Part shown: one piece after another, positions 25,402 through 34,146 of the stretch
Numbering within the stretch: position 1 is the stretch's first letter
Layout: every line of letters begins with the position of its first letter
NCBI GenBank assembly: GCA_000403315.2
Contig: KE159636.1
Span: 2,383,321 to 2,447,320 of the forward strand
Length of the DNA stretch: 64,000 nt
Reading direction: 5' to 3'
From: Lachnospiraceae bacterium A2
GTDB lineage: Bacteria > Bacillota > Clostridia > Lachnospirales > Lachnospiraceae
Translations under genes and position numbers: made by a program
The notes under the pieces: generated by a model
Databases searched by the model: none
Told to the model about the DNA's origin: nothing
The model's input: the letters and a program-made list of their open reading frames with translations, nothing else

Positions 25402-27546
25402 TTATGTCTGCTTCAGGTGGAAACGGTTTACCAGCTCATGCAGGCACTTGGACTGGCTGGATAATTCTGCGCTGGTGGAAGCGCTGCTCTGGGCAGAAGA
25501 TGAGTTGGACTGGACTACTTTGCTGATGGAATCCACATGCTCCGTAAGGCGCTCCAGCGCCGCTTTCTGGTTCTGGGAAGCATGGCTGATTTTGTCCATG
25601 GAATTTAAAATTTCTTCGGACCCTTCTACCACGGCTACCAGTGACTTTGCCGTGTTGTCTGCAATCCCTATGCCGTTTTCCACTGCGTTCTGGGATGTTT
25701 CAATTAATTCTGCCGCCTGGTTGACAGCTTCTGCGCTTTTTGACGCTAACTCGCGGATTTCATTTGCCACCACGGCAAACCCTTTCCCGGCTTCCCCAGC
25801 CCTTGCCGCTTCGATAGAAGCGTTTAGGGAAAGGAGGTTGGTTTGGTCTGCAATTTCCTCAATTGTCCCGACAATTTCCCCGATTTTGCTGGAGGAGCGG
25901 CTGATATCGGACATAGCCTTGATTAAAAGCCCCATTTCCTGGTTGCTTTCCTTGATGTCCTGGCTCATCTCGGAAATGCTGGTATTTACGGCCTGGGCGT
26001 CATTGGCGTTCCCCGCCACGTCGAGGGCCAGGTTTTCAATGGAAGCTGCCAGCTGGTCGATGGCTGCGGCCTGTTCTGCGGCGCCGTCGGAAAGGGCCTG
26101 GGCGCCGGAGGACACGTCATCGGAGCTGGCGGACACTTCATCGGCAGAAAGGACAATCTGGTGCAGCGTGTCGTTTAAGGACTGGGCAATTTTTTCGATG
26201 GATTCCTGGATTGGGATAAAATCCCCAATATAGTTCTGGGCAATGGAAATATCCATATGGTTATCCGCCATTTGGGATAGCTGCCCGGAAATATCCTCCA
26301 CATAGCTGCTCATGGTTGTGCTGATATGGTTGAAGGCCTGGGAAAGCTTGCCCAGTTCGTCCTCAGACTGGATATCTATGTGGATGTTCAAATCCCCGGC
26401 TTCCAGCTTTGCAGCCCCTTCTGCAATTACCTGGATGGGGTCTAAGGATTTTTTGATAATGCGGTTTACGGCAGCTAAAAGCAGGACGCCAAATAATACT
26501 ACCAAAAAGGTAAGCTTCCCCGCCCCTTCTATAATCGCCCCATAGTATTCGCTTTTGTTGACGGACAGGTGCAGGGTCCAGTGGGTTTTCCCATTGGTGG
26601 ACAGGGGGACTGCCACAGAAACCCCGCTTTTCCCTGTGCCGAAATTTTTGCCGCCCCGGATGGTGAAACGGCTGTTTTCCTGTTCCCCTTCCGGCATGGA
26701 CTGGATGGTTTCGGCGTCTTCCATCAGCGCGCCGTAGCCGACGTCAGAAGCAAGCTGGCCCACTTTGGAGCCGTCTGCGGAATCCACCAGCACGGTGCCG
26801 TCTTCTGCAAGGGCAACTAAATGGGCGGACTGGTAATCCCGGCTGACTAATAATTGTTCCTGCATTTTGTCCAATGCCACATCCACCCCGGATACCCCGA
26901 GGAATTCCCCCTGGGCATCCCAGACAGGGGAAATAATGCTGATCATCATAATGTTTTTCCCCATTAGCTCATAGACGTATGGGTCCATAACATAAGGTTC
27001 CCCGGTTTCCTTAATCTGCATGTAATATTCTTTTTCGTAATTGTCAAATGCGTCCTCGTGCTTTTCAAATACATACCCTGTTTTTTCTTCGTTTAAATAG
27101 ACCACTGACTCATATGCAATGTCCCGCTTGTGGACGCTGTAAGGTTCCCCATTCCCGTCGGCAATAGTGTTCTGCTCGAAATAAGCAAAGGCGGTGGGGA
27201 ACCCGTCCCCTTCTTCCTGGAGCCCCACAAGGGCTGTGTCAATGGCGTCCCGCTGTTCTTTTGGGTCCAATGAGGTGATGTTCCGCAGGGAACCTGCAAA
27301 CCCTACTGCCTTCCCATAGGAATTCTCAATGTCGTTTGCAATTTGGAATGCATTTTCGTAGGCGACTGCCACCAGCTTCTGCTTATTCACCTGGATCAGC
27401 GACCTTGCGGAAAGGACAGCAGACATGAGAATAATTAATAGGAAAATAGCAGCGACAATGCAGGCCATTTTAGAAATTATTTTTTTGCTCAGGCTGTCGC
27501 TGCTGTCAAAAGAGAAAATTTTTTTAGCCGCTCCTTTGTGTAACAT
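25402..27546 (-). CDS. Methyl-accepting chemotaxis protein with dCache-type sensor
   Basis: A 714-residue transmembrane receptor. Helix 1 at about 28-47, an extracytoplasmic Cache-type domain to about 330 ('[10 protein letters not shown]' is the dCache signature region), helix 2 at about 342-362, a HAMP domain, then a long signalling coiled coil with the conserved tip '[21 protein letters not shown]'. It should relay a small-molecule signal to CheA/CheW. No other chemotaxis or flagellar gene is nearby. Ligand unknown. ACGGAGGATATTTT precedes ATG 27546. Long apparent frames on the opposite strand are shadows of the heptad pattern. Confidence 0.92.
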   Translation of the reverse strand: MLHKGAAKKIFSFDSSDSLSKKIISKMACIVAAIFLLIILMSAVLSARSLIQVNKQKLVAVAYENAFQIANDIENSYGKAVGFAGSLRNITSLDPKEQRDAIDTALVGLQEEGDGFPTAFAYFEQNTIADGNGEPYSVHKRDIAYESVVYLNEEKTGYVFEKHEDAFDNYEKEYYMQIKETGEPYVMDPYVYELMGKNIMMISIISPVWDAQGEFLGVSGVDVALDKMQEQLLVSRDYQSAHLVALAEDGTVLVDSADGSKVGQLASDVGYGALMEDAETIQSMPEGEQENSRFTIRGGKNFGTGKSGVSVAVPLSTNGKTHWTLHLSVNKSEYYGAIIEGAGKLTFLVVLFGVLLLAAVNRIIKKSLDPIQVIAEGAAKLEAGDLNIHIDIQSEDELGKLSQAFNHISTTMSSYVEDISGQLSQMADNHMDISIAQNYIGDFIPIQESIEKIAQSLNDTLHQIVLSADEVSASSDDVSSGAQALSDGAAEQAAAIDQLAASIENLALDVAGNANDAQAVNTSISEMSQDIKESNQEMGLLIKAMSDISRSSSKIGEIVGTIEEIADQTNLLSLNASIEAARAGEAGKGFAVVANEIRELASKSAEAVNQAAELIETSQNAVENGIGIADNTAKSLVAVVEGSEEILNSMDKISHASQNQKAALERLTEHVDSISKVVQSNSSSAQSSASTSAELSSQSKCLHELVNRFHLKQT

Positions 27547-27585
27547 AAAATATCCTCCGTAGTATATTTTTTTGCAATTTCTTCC

Positions 27586-27614
27586 ATTATATCTTCATTC
27601 CCGGCAGAAGTCAA
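27586..27614 (-). promoter_or_regulatory. Strong sigma-A promoter of the chemoreceptor gene
   Basis: On the minus strand TTGACT (27614-27609), 17 bases, perfect TATAAT (27591-27586), 40 bases before the start codon. Confidence 0.75.
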
Positions 27615-27680
27615 TTTTCTGGAAAAATTTGAGTTTCCCTATTTGTTTAATAGCCGATATGATAGGGCTAATATGGTTAC

Positions 27681-27809
27681 TTGTTCAAAAAGTCTTGCCG
27701 CTTATGCGCAAAGACAGAATGCACAAAAAATATCTTGGGAAGCCAGCTTCCCAAGATATTTTTTGTGCATTTTGTTTGCATTGCTTTGCAATGTAAACTT
27801 TTTGAACAA
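27681..27809. repeat. Nested palindrome with a perfect 24-bp inner hairpin
   Basis: Outer arms TTGTTCAAAAAGT (27681-27693) and ACTTTTTGAACAA (27797-27809) are perfect inverted repeats. Inside, 27720-27743 and 27746-27769 are perfect 24-bp arms around CA. The inner hairpin ends in A/T runs so it can terminate transcription on both strands, but no convergent genes need it: it lies between divergent promoters. The rest of 27547-28202 holds the two promoters and a MITE-like element. Confidence 0.8.
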
Positions 27810-27830
27810 ATTTATGTATTTTAATTTACG

Positions 27831-27996
27831 TTAGAGCGTGTCTGAAAATTCATTCCCGCCATCTGCATCCCCTAATTTGCGGCATATTTCTGCCAAATTC
27901 AGTCAACGTAGCCCGCTACGCCTCCTTCATTTGGCAAAAATCTCCCACAAATTGTAGAATACATCTGTCAGAAAGCAATTTTCAGACACGCTCTAG
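27831..27996. mobile_element. 166-bp palindromic MITE-like element, copy 2
   Basis: Runs from TTAGAGCGTGTCTGAAAATT to its inverted copy ending AGACACGCTCTAG. The centre has CGTAG-CC-CGCTACG. Homologous to 15681-15848 in the opposite orientation and similar in length and core to 49163-49329. No coding capacity. It lies 23 bases after the nested palindrome and about 110 bases before the ireB promoter. Confidence 0.8.
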
Positions 27997-28106
27997 TACG
28001 GCAGCCCCATCTTGCGCAAAAAGCGCCTGAAAAATAATTTTCCCCGCCAAACCGCCCAATCTGCCTGCCAAACCACAAATATTTTCCAAACAATAAAAAA
28101 TATAGA

Positions 28107-28135
28107 TTGAATTTTCCGAACATTTGTATTAAAAT
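28107..28135 (+). promoter_or_regulatory. Sigma-A promoter of the ireB operon
   Basis: TTGAAT (28107-28112), 17 bases, TAAAAT (28130-28135). It is the only good promoter before the ten-gene run that ends at 35318. Confidence 0.65.
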
Positions 28136-28202
28136 AGAAAAAAGGAATATTTTAAGAACGAAAGAACAGAAAGCAGTTGCTATTCAATGAGGACGTGAAA
28201 AA

Positions 28203-28466
28203 ATGCAGGATAAAAACAATACCCAATATTTTAAAGTAGAAAAGGAACAGCAGATAAAGGTGGACGACGTGCTGGAACTTGTCTATAGCGCTCTGCGTGA
28301 GAAAGGCTATAACCCAGTGAACCAGATTGTGGGATACATTATGTCTGGGGACCCTACCTACATTACCAGCCACCGGAACGCAAGGAGCATGATTATGAAG
28401 GTAGAGCGGGACGAGCTGGTGGAAGAAGTCCTTCGCCAGTATATTAAGGGCAACGCTTGGGAATAG
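28203..28466 (+). CDS. ireB: IreB family regulatory protein (UPF0297/DUF965)
   Basis: An 87-residue protein of the IreB family. In Enterococcus, IreB is a substrate of the Ser/Thr kinase IreK and negatively regulates cephalosporin resistance. Family features: 'LELVYSALREKGYNPVNQIVGYIMSGDPTYITSH' (key YNPVNQIVGY and SGDPTYI) and 'ARSMIMKVERDELVEEVL'. It heads the operon ireB-ruvX-DUF1292, an order conserved in Firmicutes (Bacillus yrzL-yrrK-yrzB). Confidence 0.92.
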   Translation: MQDKNNTQYFKVEKEQQIKVDDVLELVYSALREKGYNPVNQIVGYIMSGDPTYITSHRNARSMIMKVERDELVEEVLRQYIKGNAWE

Positions 28467-28475
28467 GAGGCAGGT

Positions 28476-28922
28476 ATGCGCATTATGGGCCTTGATTACG
28501 GTTCCAAGACAGTAGGCGTTGCGGTAAGCGACCCCCTGAAGGTGACTGCCCAGGGGATAGAAACTATACAGCGGAAGTCCGAGGGGAAGCTCCGGCAGAC
28601 GCTTGCCCGGATCCAGGAGCTGGCAGGGGAGTACCAGGTAGGGGGATTTGTGCTGGGCTTCCCAAAGAACATGGACAATACGGAAGGCGAGCGGTGCGAA
28701 AAGACATTGGAGTTTAAGGAACTGCTGGAAAAAAGGTGCGGCATGCCAGTTGTCCTCTGGGACGAACGGCTGACGACAGTTGCAGCAGAACGGAGCCTGA
28801 TGGAAGGAGGCGTCCGCAGGGAAAACCGGAAAAAGCATTTAGACCGGATTGCGGCAGTTTTAATTCTGCAGGGCTATCTGGATTCGCTTGCGTTTCAGGC
28901 AGAAAAAAATCTGGAAGGATAA
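28476..28922 (+). CDS. ruvX: Putative pre-16S rRNA nuclease YqgF/RuvX
   Basis: A 148-residue RNase H-like protein. '[20 protein letters not shown]' holds the first catalytic Asp; '[12 protein letters not shown]' and '[18 protein letters not shown]' with the DE(R) and the final '[14 protein letters not shown]' complete the YqgF active site. In E. coli YqgF processes the 5' end of 16S rRNA precursors. It starts nine bases after ireB. Confidence 0.92.
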   Translation: MRIMGLDYGSKTVGVAVSDPLKVTAQGIETIQRKSEGKLRQTLARIQELAGEYQVGGFVLGFPKNMDNTEGERCEKTLEFKELLEKRCGMPVVLWDERLTTVAAERSLMEGGVRRENRKKHLDRIAAVLILQGYLDSLAFQAEKNLEG

Positions 28923-28926
28923 GAAA

Positions 28927-29187
28927 ATGGAAAAAATAGAATTTCAGGCTCCCCAGGATGGAGAGTCTATTGAGTTTTATATTATGGAGCAGACGAAGAT
29001 TAACGGGATTAATTACCTGTTGGTAACCGAAGAAGAAGACGGGGACTGCGACGCCTATATATTAAAAGAACTTTCACAGGGCGAAGATGAGGATTCCACG
29101 TATGAAATGGTGGAATCTGAGGAAGAATTGGAATATATGTCCAGAATTTTCGGGGAGATTCTGGATGATGTAGACGTAATGGTGTAA
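28927..29187 (+). CDS. DUF1292 acidic protein (YrzB-like)
   Basis: An 86-residue, very acidic beta-rich protein with 'EFYIMEQTKINGINYLLVTE' (key VTEE, INYLLV) typical of DUF1292. Function unknown across Firmicutes, but its position after ruvX is strongly conserved. ATG 28927 starts five bases after the ruvX stop, with GGAAGGAT overlapping the ruvX end. Confidence 0.85.
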   Translation: MEKIEFQAPQDGESIEFYIMEQTKINGINYLLVTEEEDGDCDAYILKELSQGEDEDSTYEMVESEEELEYMSRIFGEILDDVDVMV

Positions 29188-29214
29188 CTAGGAATTTTTC
29201 AGGAAGGTGTTGCG

Positions 29215-29673
29215 ATGCTCCGGGAAGATTTTGAAAGAATTTTGAAAGAACACGGATTGAAAAAGACCAAACAGAGGGTTTTGGTATTGGAAGCATTGGC
29301 GTCCTGCGGGGACGAACACCTGACTGCGGAAGAAATATATGAAATAGTAAAGGCAGAGTTCCCGGAAATTGGGCTGGCTACTGTTTACCGGACAATACAG
29401 TTGCTTTCAGGGCTTGGCTTGGTGGAAAGCATCCAGCTTGGGGATGGCTATGTGCGCTATGAAATTGGGAAGATTGGTGGAACAGAAGCACATCACCACC
29501 ATCATTTAATATGCTTGGAATGTGGGAAAATCATATCATTCCGGGATGATTTGCTGGATGAACTGGAAAAACGGATTAAGGAATCTGTTTCCTTCCAGGT
29601 CATTAACCATGAAGTAAAGCTCTATGGCTATTGTGAAGCATGTTTGGGGCAGAAATGCCGGATAGAAAGATAG
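29215..29673 (+). CDS. Fur family metal-dependent transcriptional regulator
   Basis: A 152-residue Fur-family repressor. The winged helix is at about 1-85 ('LKKTKQRVLVLEAL', 'LTAEEIYEIVK', 'LATVYRTIQLLSGLGLV'). The metal site is the His-rich 'EAHHHHHLICLECG', and two C-x2-C pairs (CLEC and CEAC) bind structural zinc. Whether it answers to iron, zinc, manganese or peroxide cannot be settled; the sequence is closest in style to clostridial Fur. I see no Fur box in the immediate upstream region. Confidence 0.88.
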   Translation: MLREDFERILKEHGLKKTKQRVLVLEALASCGDEHLTAEEIYEIVKAEFPEIGLATVYRTIQLLSGLGLVESIQLGDGYVRYEIGKIGGTEAHHHHHLICLECGKIISFRDDLLDELEKRIKESVSFQVINHEVKLYGYCEACLGQKCRIER

Positions 29674-29703
29674 GGGAACCTGCACAGCATTTGGAGGTGC
29701 AAG

Positions 29704-31368
29704 TTGAAGAAAGAACAAAACTCAAAACTGAAAATCATCCCGTTAGGCGGATTGGAGCAGATTGGGATGAACATGACTGCCTTTGAATACGAAGACAGTA
29801 TTATTGTGGTGGACTGCGGGCTGTCATTCCCAGAAAATGACATGCTGGGCATTGACCTGGTAATTCCAGACACGACGTATTTGAAGAACAACATTGAAAA
29901 AGTGAAAGGGTTTTTCATTACCCATGGCCATGAGGACCATATCGGCGCAATCCCTTATGTGCTGAGGGACGTCAATGTGCCGATTTATGCCACAAAGCTG
30001 ACGATAGGCATTATTGACAATAAGCTGCGGGAGCACAACATGCTTTCGAAGGTGAAGCGCAAGGTAGTGAAGTATGGGCAGCATATCAACCTTGGCTGCT
30101 TCCGCGTGGAATTTATAAAGACGAACCACAGCATCCAGGACGCTGCCGCGCTGGCAATCTATTCCCCGGCAGGGATCGTGGTGCACACCGGGGACTTTAA
30201 GGTAGATTATACGCCGGTATTTGGGGACGCCATTGACTTGCAGCGGTTTGGGGAAATCGGCAAGAAGGGCGTGCTGGCCCTGATGTGTGACAGCACAAAT
30301 GCAGAACGGCCGGGATTTACCAATTCCGAGCGGACTGTTGGGAAAACCTTTGACAATATATTTGCAGACCATTCCAATACAAGGATTATCATTGCTACCT
30401 TTGCTTCAAATGTGGACAGGGTGCAGCAGATTATCAATTCCGCATATAAATTCGGGCGGAAGGTCGTAGTGGAAGGCCGCAGCATGGTAAATATCATTAC
30501 CACGGCCACGGAGCTGGGGTATTTGCAGATACCGGAAAATACCTTGATTGACATTGAGCAGCTAAAAAATTACCCGGACGAGAAAACCGTGCTGATTACC
30601 ACCGGGAGCCAGGGGGAGTCCATGGCAGCCCTTTCCCGTATGGCGGCCAGCCTTCATAAAAAGGTGACAATTAAGCCGGGGGACACCATTATTTTCAGTT
30701 CCAACCCAATCCCCGGGAATGAGAAGGCAGTTTCCAATGTCATTAATGAACTGTTCCGCAAAGGGGCGGAGGTAATTTTCCAGGACGCCCACGTGTCCGG
30801 CCATGCCTGCCGGGAGGAAATCAAGCTGATTTATTCCCTGGTAAAGCCCAGGTATGCAGTCCCTGTCCATGGGGAGTACAAGCATCTCAGGGCGCATGCC
30901 ACCATTGCGGAGGAGCTGGGATTCCAGAAGGACGACATTTTTATCCTTTCCTCCGGGAATGTGCTGGAGTTGGATGGGAACGGCGCTGCAGTTACCGGGC
31001 AGGTCCCGGTAGGGTCTGTGCTGGTGGACGGCCTTGGGGTAGGCGATGTTGGGAATATCGTCCTGCGGGACAGGCAGCACCTGGCAGAAGACGGCATTAT
31101 CATTGTAGTCATGACATTGGAATCCGGCAGCGGCCAGGTCCTTGCAGGGCCTGACATTGTAAGCCGCGGCTTCGTCTATGTTCGGGGATCCGAGAGCCTG
31201 ATGGACGAAGCGAAAAAATTGCTGGACGACACCATGGGCTACTGCATGGAGAAAAGGATTACGGACTGGGGCAAAATCAAGACAGAAATCAAGGAAGAAC
31301 TGGGAGAGTTTGTCTGGAAAAAAACGAAAAGACGGCCTATGATAATGCCGATTATCATGGAAGTCTGA
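29704..31368 (+). CDS. rnj: Ribonuclease J
   Basis: A 554-residue metallo-beta-lactamase/beta-CASP ribonuclease with 5'-3' exo and endo activity, central to Firmicute mRNA decay and rRNA maturation. The zinc motif is 'THGHEDHIG'; 'HTGDFKVD', 'CDSTNAERPG' and 'VHGEYKHLRAHA' complete the active site, followed by the small C-terminal domain. Translation starts at TTG 29704 with GGAGGTG seven bases before; no ATG or GTG fits as well. The rare start may reduce its expression. Confidence 0.93.
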   Translation: MKKEQNSKLKIIPLGGLEQIGMNMTAFEYEDSIIVVDCGLSFPENDMLGIDLVIPDTTYLKNNIEKVKGFFITHGHEDHIGAIPYVLRDVNVPIYATKLTIGIIDNKLREHNMLSKVKRKVVKYGQHINLGCFRVEFIKTNHSIQDAAALAIYSPAGIVVHTGDFKVDYTPVFGDAIDLQRFGEIGKKGVLALMCDSTNAERPGFTNSERTVGKTFDNIFADHSNTRIIIATFASNVDRVQQIINSAYKFGRKVVVEGRSMVNIITTATELGYLQIPENTLIDIEQLKNYPDEKTVLITTGSQGESMAALSRMAASLHKKVTIKPGDTIIFSSNPIPGNEKAVSNVINELFRKGAEVIFQDAHVSGHACREEIKLIYSLVKPRYAVPVHGEYKHLRAHATIAEELGFQKDDIFILSSGNVLELDGNGAAVTGQVPVGSVLVDGLGVGDVGNIVLRDRQHLAEDGIIIVVMTLESGSGQVLAGPDIVSRGFVYVRGSESLMDEAKKLLDDTMGYCMEKRITDWGKIKTEIKEELGEFVWKKTKRRPMIMPIIMEV

Positions 31369-31396
31369 AGAAATAGGCTGATGTGGAGATAGATTT

Positions 31397-31732
31397 ATGA
31401 ACCGGGTAGAAGAAAAGCTGGACGCGCTGGTGCGCGTAGTGAAGGAAAGCCCTGAATACAGGGAATATCAGAGGGTGCGGGAACTGGTCCATCAGGACCC
31501 GGAGAAGGAAAAGGCAGTCCATGAATTCCGCAGGAGGAATTTTGAACTGCACCAGCGCCGGGATGTGGACCTGTATTCGGAGATGGACCGTCTGGAAAAG
31601 GAATTTGCCCCCCTGCGGGCAGAGCCCTATGTAAACGAATATCTGTCGGCGGAGCTTGCCGTATGCCGCATGGTACAGAACATTAATTACCGCCTGATGG
31701 AAGAAATAGAATTTGACTTAGGGTTTGAATAA
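31397..31732 (+). CDS. YlbF family protein (DUF964)
   Basis: A 111-residue helical protein of the YlbF/YmcA group ('ESPEYREYQRVRELVHQDPE' and 'RRNFELHQ'). In Bacillus, YlbF, YmcA and YaaT form the Y-complex that acts with RNase Y in mRNA maturation. Its position right after RNase J fits an RNA-processing theme, as inference. Cysteines that bind Fe-S in the Bacillus Y-complex are not obvious; only one Cys is present. Confidence 0.75.
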   Translation: MNRVEEKLDALVRVVKESPEYREYQRVRELVHQDPEKEKAVHEFRRRNFELHQRRDVDLYSEMDRLEKEFAPLRAEPYVNEYLSAELAVCRMVQNINYRLMEEIEFDLGFE

Positions 31733-31784
31733 GCGGCTGTAGGGCCGTGGCAGACGGGAATTTAACTGGAAGTTGGGGATACTT

Positions 31785-32171
31785 ATGAGAAGCAGCAAAG
31801 TGGTACTGAATATCTTAAGCAGCGTATTGAGCATATTGTTCTTTGCCTTAATCCTGATTGTAGTGCTTCGGGCAGGGAGAGGGGCGTATGACCTTGGGTA
31901 CCGGATATTTACGGAGCCGGCCATGGACAGGGAGCCGGGACGGGACGTGTCAGTCCGGGTAACAGGCCATATGTCCGGCAGCGAGCTGGGGAGCCTTTTG
32001 GAAGAAAAAAGGCTTGTGGATAATGGGTTCCTCTTTGCCATCCAGCTAAAGCTGTCCTCTTACGAAGGCAAGCTGAAAGCTGGGAGCTATACCCTCAATA
32101 CGTCCCAGACTGCGGAGGAAATGATACAGATCCTTGCAGGGGAGGAGGAAGAAGAAGCGGAGAAAGACTGA
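31785..32171 (+). CDS. Short MltG/YceG-like membrane protein lacking the catalytic domain
   Basis: A 128-residue protein with an N-terminal membrane helix (about 5-28) and an outer domain matching the N-terminal LysM-like subdomain of MltG: 'GHMSGSELGSLLEEKRLVDNGFLFAIQLKLSSYEGKLKAGSY' (key GSELGSLLEEKRLV and LKAGSYTL). It ends in an acidic tail, without the lytic transglycosylase domain and its catalytic Glu. The gene occupies the place of yrrL (mltG) before yrrM in Bacillus. It is therefore a trimmed relative that may bind glycan but should not cleave it. Confidence 0.72.
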   Translation: MRSSKVVLNILSSVLSILFFALILIVVLRAGRGAYDLGYRIFTEPAMDREPGRDVSVRVTGHMSGSELGSLLEEKRLVDNGFLFAIQLKLSSYEGKLKAGSYTLNTSQTAEEMIQILAGEEEEEAEKD

Positions 32172-32185
32172 GGAAGGGCAGAAGG

Positions 32186-32905
32186 ATGGTAGTGAAGGAG
32201 CGCTTAGTTACTTATATTAATTCTTTGAATATGGGAAATGGGCTTTTTCTGGAGGGGCTGGAGGAAGATGCAAAGCAGGCCCGCATACCGATCATCCGAA
32301 AGGAAACCCAGCAGCTTTTGAAGCTTCTGCTGGCCATGAACTGCCCGGAACGTATTCTGGAAATCGGGACTGCCGTTGGTTTTTCTGCATTGCTGATGGA
32401 ATTGGGCAACCCAAGGGCTTGCCATATCACCACGGTGGAAAATTATGGGAAAAGAATTCCTGCTGCAAAAGCAAATTTTTTGCGCGCAGGGAAGGAAAAT
32501 GTGATAGAATTATTGGAAGGGGATGCCAGCCAAGTAATGAAGGGGCTGGCAGGACCATATGATTTTATTTTTATGGATGCGGCGAAGGGGCAGTATATCC
32601 ATTTTCTCCCGGAGGTTATGCGCCTGTTAAGCCCGGGAGGCGTACTGGTGTCCGACAATGTGCTGCAGGACGGGGACATCATTGAATCGCGCTTTGCAGT
32701 AACAAGGAGGAACCGGACCATCCATAAGCGGATGCGGGAGTACCTCTATGAGCTGACCCATATGGAATCGCTGACAACTTCCATCCTCCCCATTGGGGAC
32801 GGGGTGACAGTCAGCGTGAAGGCAGGGGGCAAGGGATGGGAAAAGGATCCCAAAGCATCCCTTGCAGACGTAGCGGGCAACGTGAAAGGGAGTGACAGGG
32901 AATGA
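32186..32905 (+). CDS. trmR: tRNA 5-hydroxyuridine methyltransferase TrmR (O-methyltransferase)
   Basis: A 239-residue SAM-dependent O-methyltransferase family 3 protein. The SAM site is 'ILEIGTAVGFSALLM'; 'DFIFMDAAKGQY' carries the metal-binding Asp, and 'LLSPGGVLVSDNVL' the second acid. In Bacillus, TrmR (YrrM) methylates ho5U34 to mo5U34 in tRNA, and is encoded just before the U32 hydroxylation proteins YrrN/YrrO. The same order here makes TrmR the best assignment. The C-terminal 25 residues extend past the domain. It overlaps the next gene by four bases. Confidence 0.85.
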   Translation: MVVKERLVTYINSLNMGNGLFLEGLEEDAKQARIPIIRKETQQLLKLLLAMNCPERILEIGTAVGFSALLMELGNPRACHITTVENYGKRIPAAKANFLRAGKENVIELLEGDASQVMKGLAGPYDFIFMDAAKGQYIHFLPEVMRLLSPGGVLVSDNVLQDGDIIESRFAVTRRNRTIHKRMREYLYELTHMESLTTSILPIGDGVTVSVKAGGKGWEKDPKASLADVAGNVKGSDRE

Positions 32906-34146
32906 AGAAGCCGGAGTTGCTTGTGCCGGCAAGCAGCCTTGAGGTATTGAAGGTTGCCGTGATATTTGGCGCGGACGCAGTATATATCGGCGGGGAAGCC
33001 TTTGGCCTGCGGGCGAAAGCAAAGAATTTTTCGCTGGAAGATATGGAAGCCGGCATCCAGTTTGCCCACGCCCGTCAGGTGAAGGTCTATGTGACGGCAA
33101 ATATCCTGGCCCACAACGGTGATCTGGCGGGGGCACGGGAATATTTTATGGAACTGAAACGGATAAGGCCGGACGCATTGATTATTTCAGACCCGGGGAT
33201 ATTCGAGATTGCAAAGGAAGTGTGCCCGGAACTTGAGGTACATATTTCCACGCAGGCAAATAATACCAATTATGGCACTTACCGGTTCTGGCACAAGCTA
33301 GGGGCAAAGCGGGTTGTTTCTGCAAGGGAGCTTTCCTTACAGGAGATTGCGGAAATCCGGGAAAATATCCCAGAAGAATTGGAAATTGAAACGTTTATCC
33401 ATGGGGCTATGTGCATTTCCTATTCCGGCCGGTGCCTGCTCAGCAATTATTTTACTGGGCGCGACGCAAACCAAGGGGCCTGCACCCATCCCTGCCGTTG
33501 GAAATATGCGGTGGTGGAGGAAACCAGGCCAGGGGAATATTTCCCTGTCTATGAAAATGACAGGGGAACTTACATTTTTAACTCCAAAGACTTATGCATG
33601 GTCGGCCATATCCCGGAACTGGTAAAAGCCGGGATTGACAGCTTTAAAATAGAAGGAAGGATGAAAACAGCCCTGTATGCGGCAACGGTAGCGCGGACTT
33701 ACCGGAAGGCAATTGACGACTATTTCTGTTCGGAAGAAACCTGGCGGGCAAACCTGCCTTGGTATTTAGAGCAAATCCGGGGCTGCACCTACCGGCAGTT
33801 TACCACAGGGTTTTTCTTTGGGAAGCCAGATGGGACCTCCCAGATTTATGGCGAAAGTACTTACGCCAAGGATTATACGTATCTGGGGCTGGTAGGCAAA
33901 AGGAATGAAGAAGGGCTGTACCAGATTGAGCAGCGGAATAAATTTTCCGTTGGGGAAATCATTGAAGTAATGAAACCGGATGGGTCGAACATTCAGGTGG
34001 CAGTAAAGAAAATCCAGGACGAAAACGGCAACGGGATGGAGTCAGCACCCCATCCCAAACAAGTGTTATATATAGATTTAGGGCAGCCGTTGGCAGAATT
34101 TGATATTCTGCGCAGACAGGAAAAGGAGGAGCAGTCAAATGAGTGA
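32902..34146 (+). CDS. trhP: U32 family tRNA hydroxylation protein TrhP
   Basis: A 414-residue U32 protein. 'ETFIHGAMCISYSGRCLLSNYF' and 'GACTHPCRW' hold the conserved cysteines, and 'GIDSFKIEGRMKT' follows. TrhP (YegQ) uses prephenate to hydroxylate U34 in tRNA; TrmR next door then methylates it. Bacillus splits this into two proteins (YrrN, YrrO); here one gene covers it. The start overlaps trmR and the end overlaps the lactonase gene, so the three are tightly coupled. Confidence 0.87.
   Translation: MKKPELLVPASSLEVLKVAVIFGADAVYIGGEAFGLRAKAKNFSLEDMEAGIQFAHARQVKVYVTANILAHNGDLAGAREYFMELKRIRPDALIISDPGIFEIAKEVCPELEVHISTQANNTNYGTYRFWHKLGAKRVVSARELSLQEIAEIRENIPEELEIETFIHGAMCISYSGRCLLSNYFTGRDANQGACTHPCRWKYAVVEETRPGEYFPVYENDRGTYIFNSKDLCMVGHIPELVKAGIDSFKIEGRMKTALYAATVARTYRKAIDDYFCSEETWRANLPWYLEQIRGCTYRQFTTGFFFGKPDGTSQIYGESTYAKDYTYLGLVGKRNEEGLYQIEQRNKFSVGEIIEVMKPDGSNIQVAVKKIQDENGNGMESAPHPKQVLYIDLGQPLAEFDILRRQEKEEQSNE

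Noticed and set aside
25232-26233. 333-codon open frame on the plus strand opposite the chemoreceptor and RqcH genes
   Set aside because: It is the complement of the heptad-rich signalling domain, has no ribosome site, and crosses two real genes on the other strand.
27720-27769. Ordinary terminator for the chemoreceptor or ireB genes
   Set aside because: Both genes are transcribed away from this hairpin, so it does not lie at the end of either.
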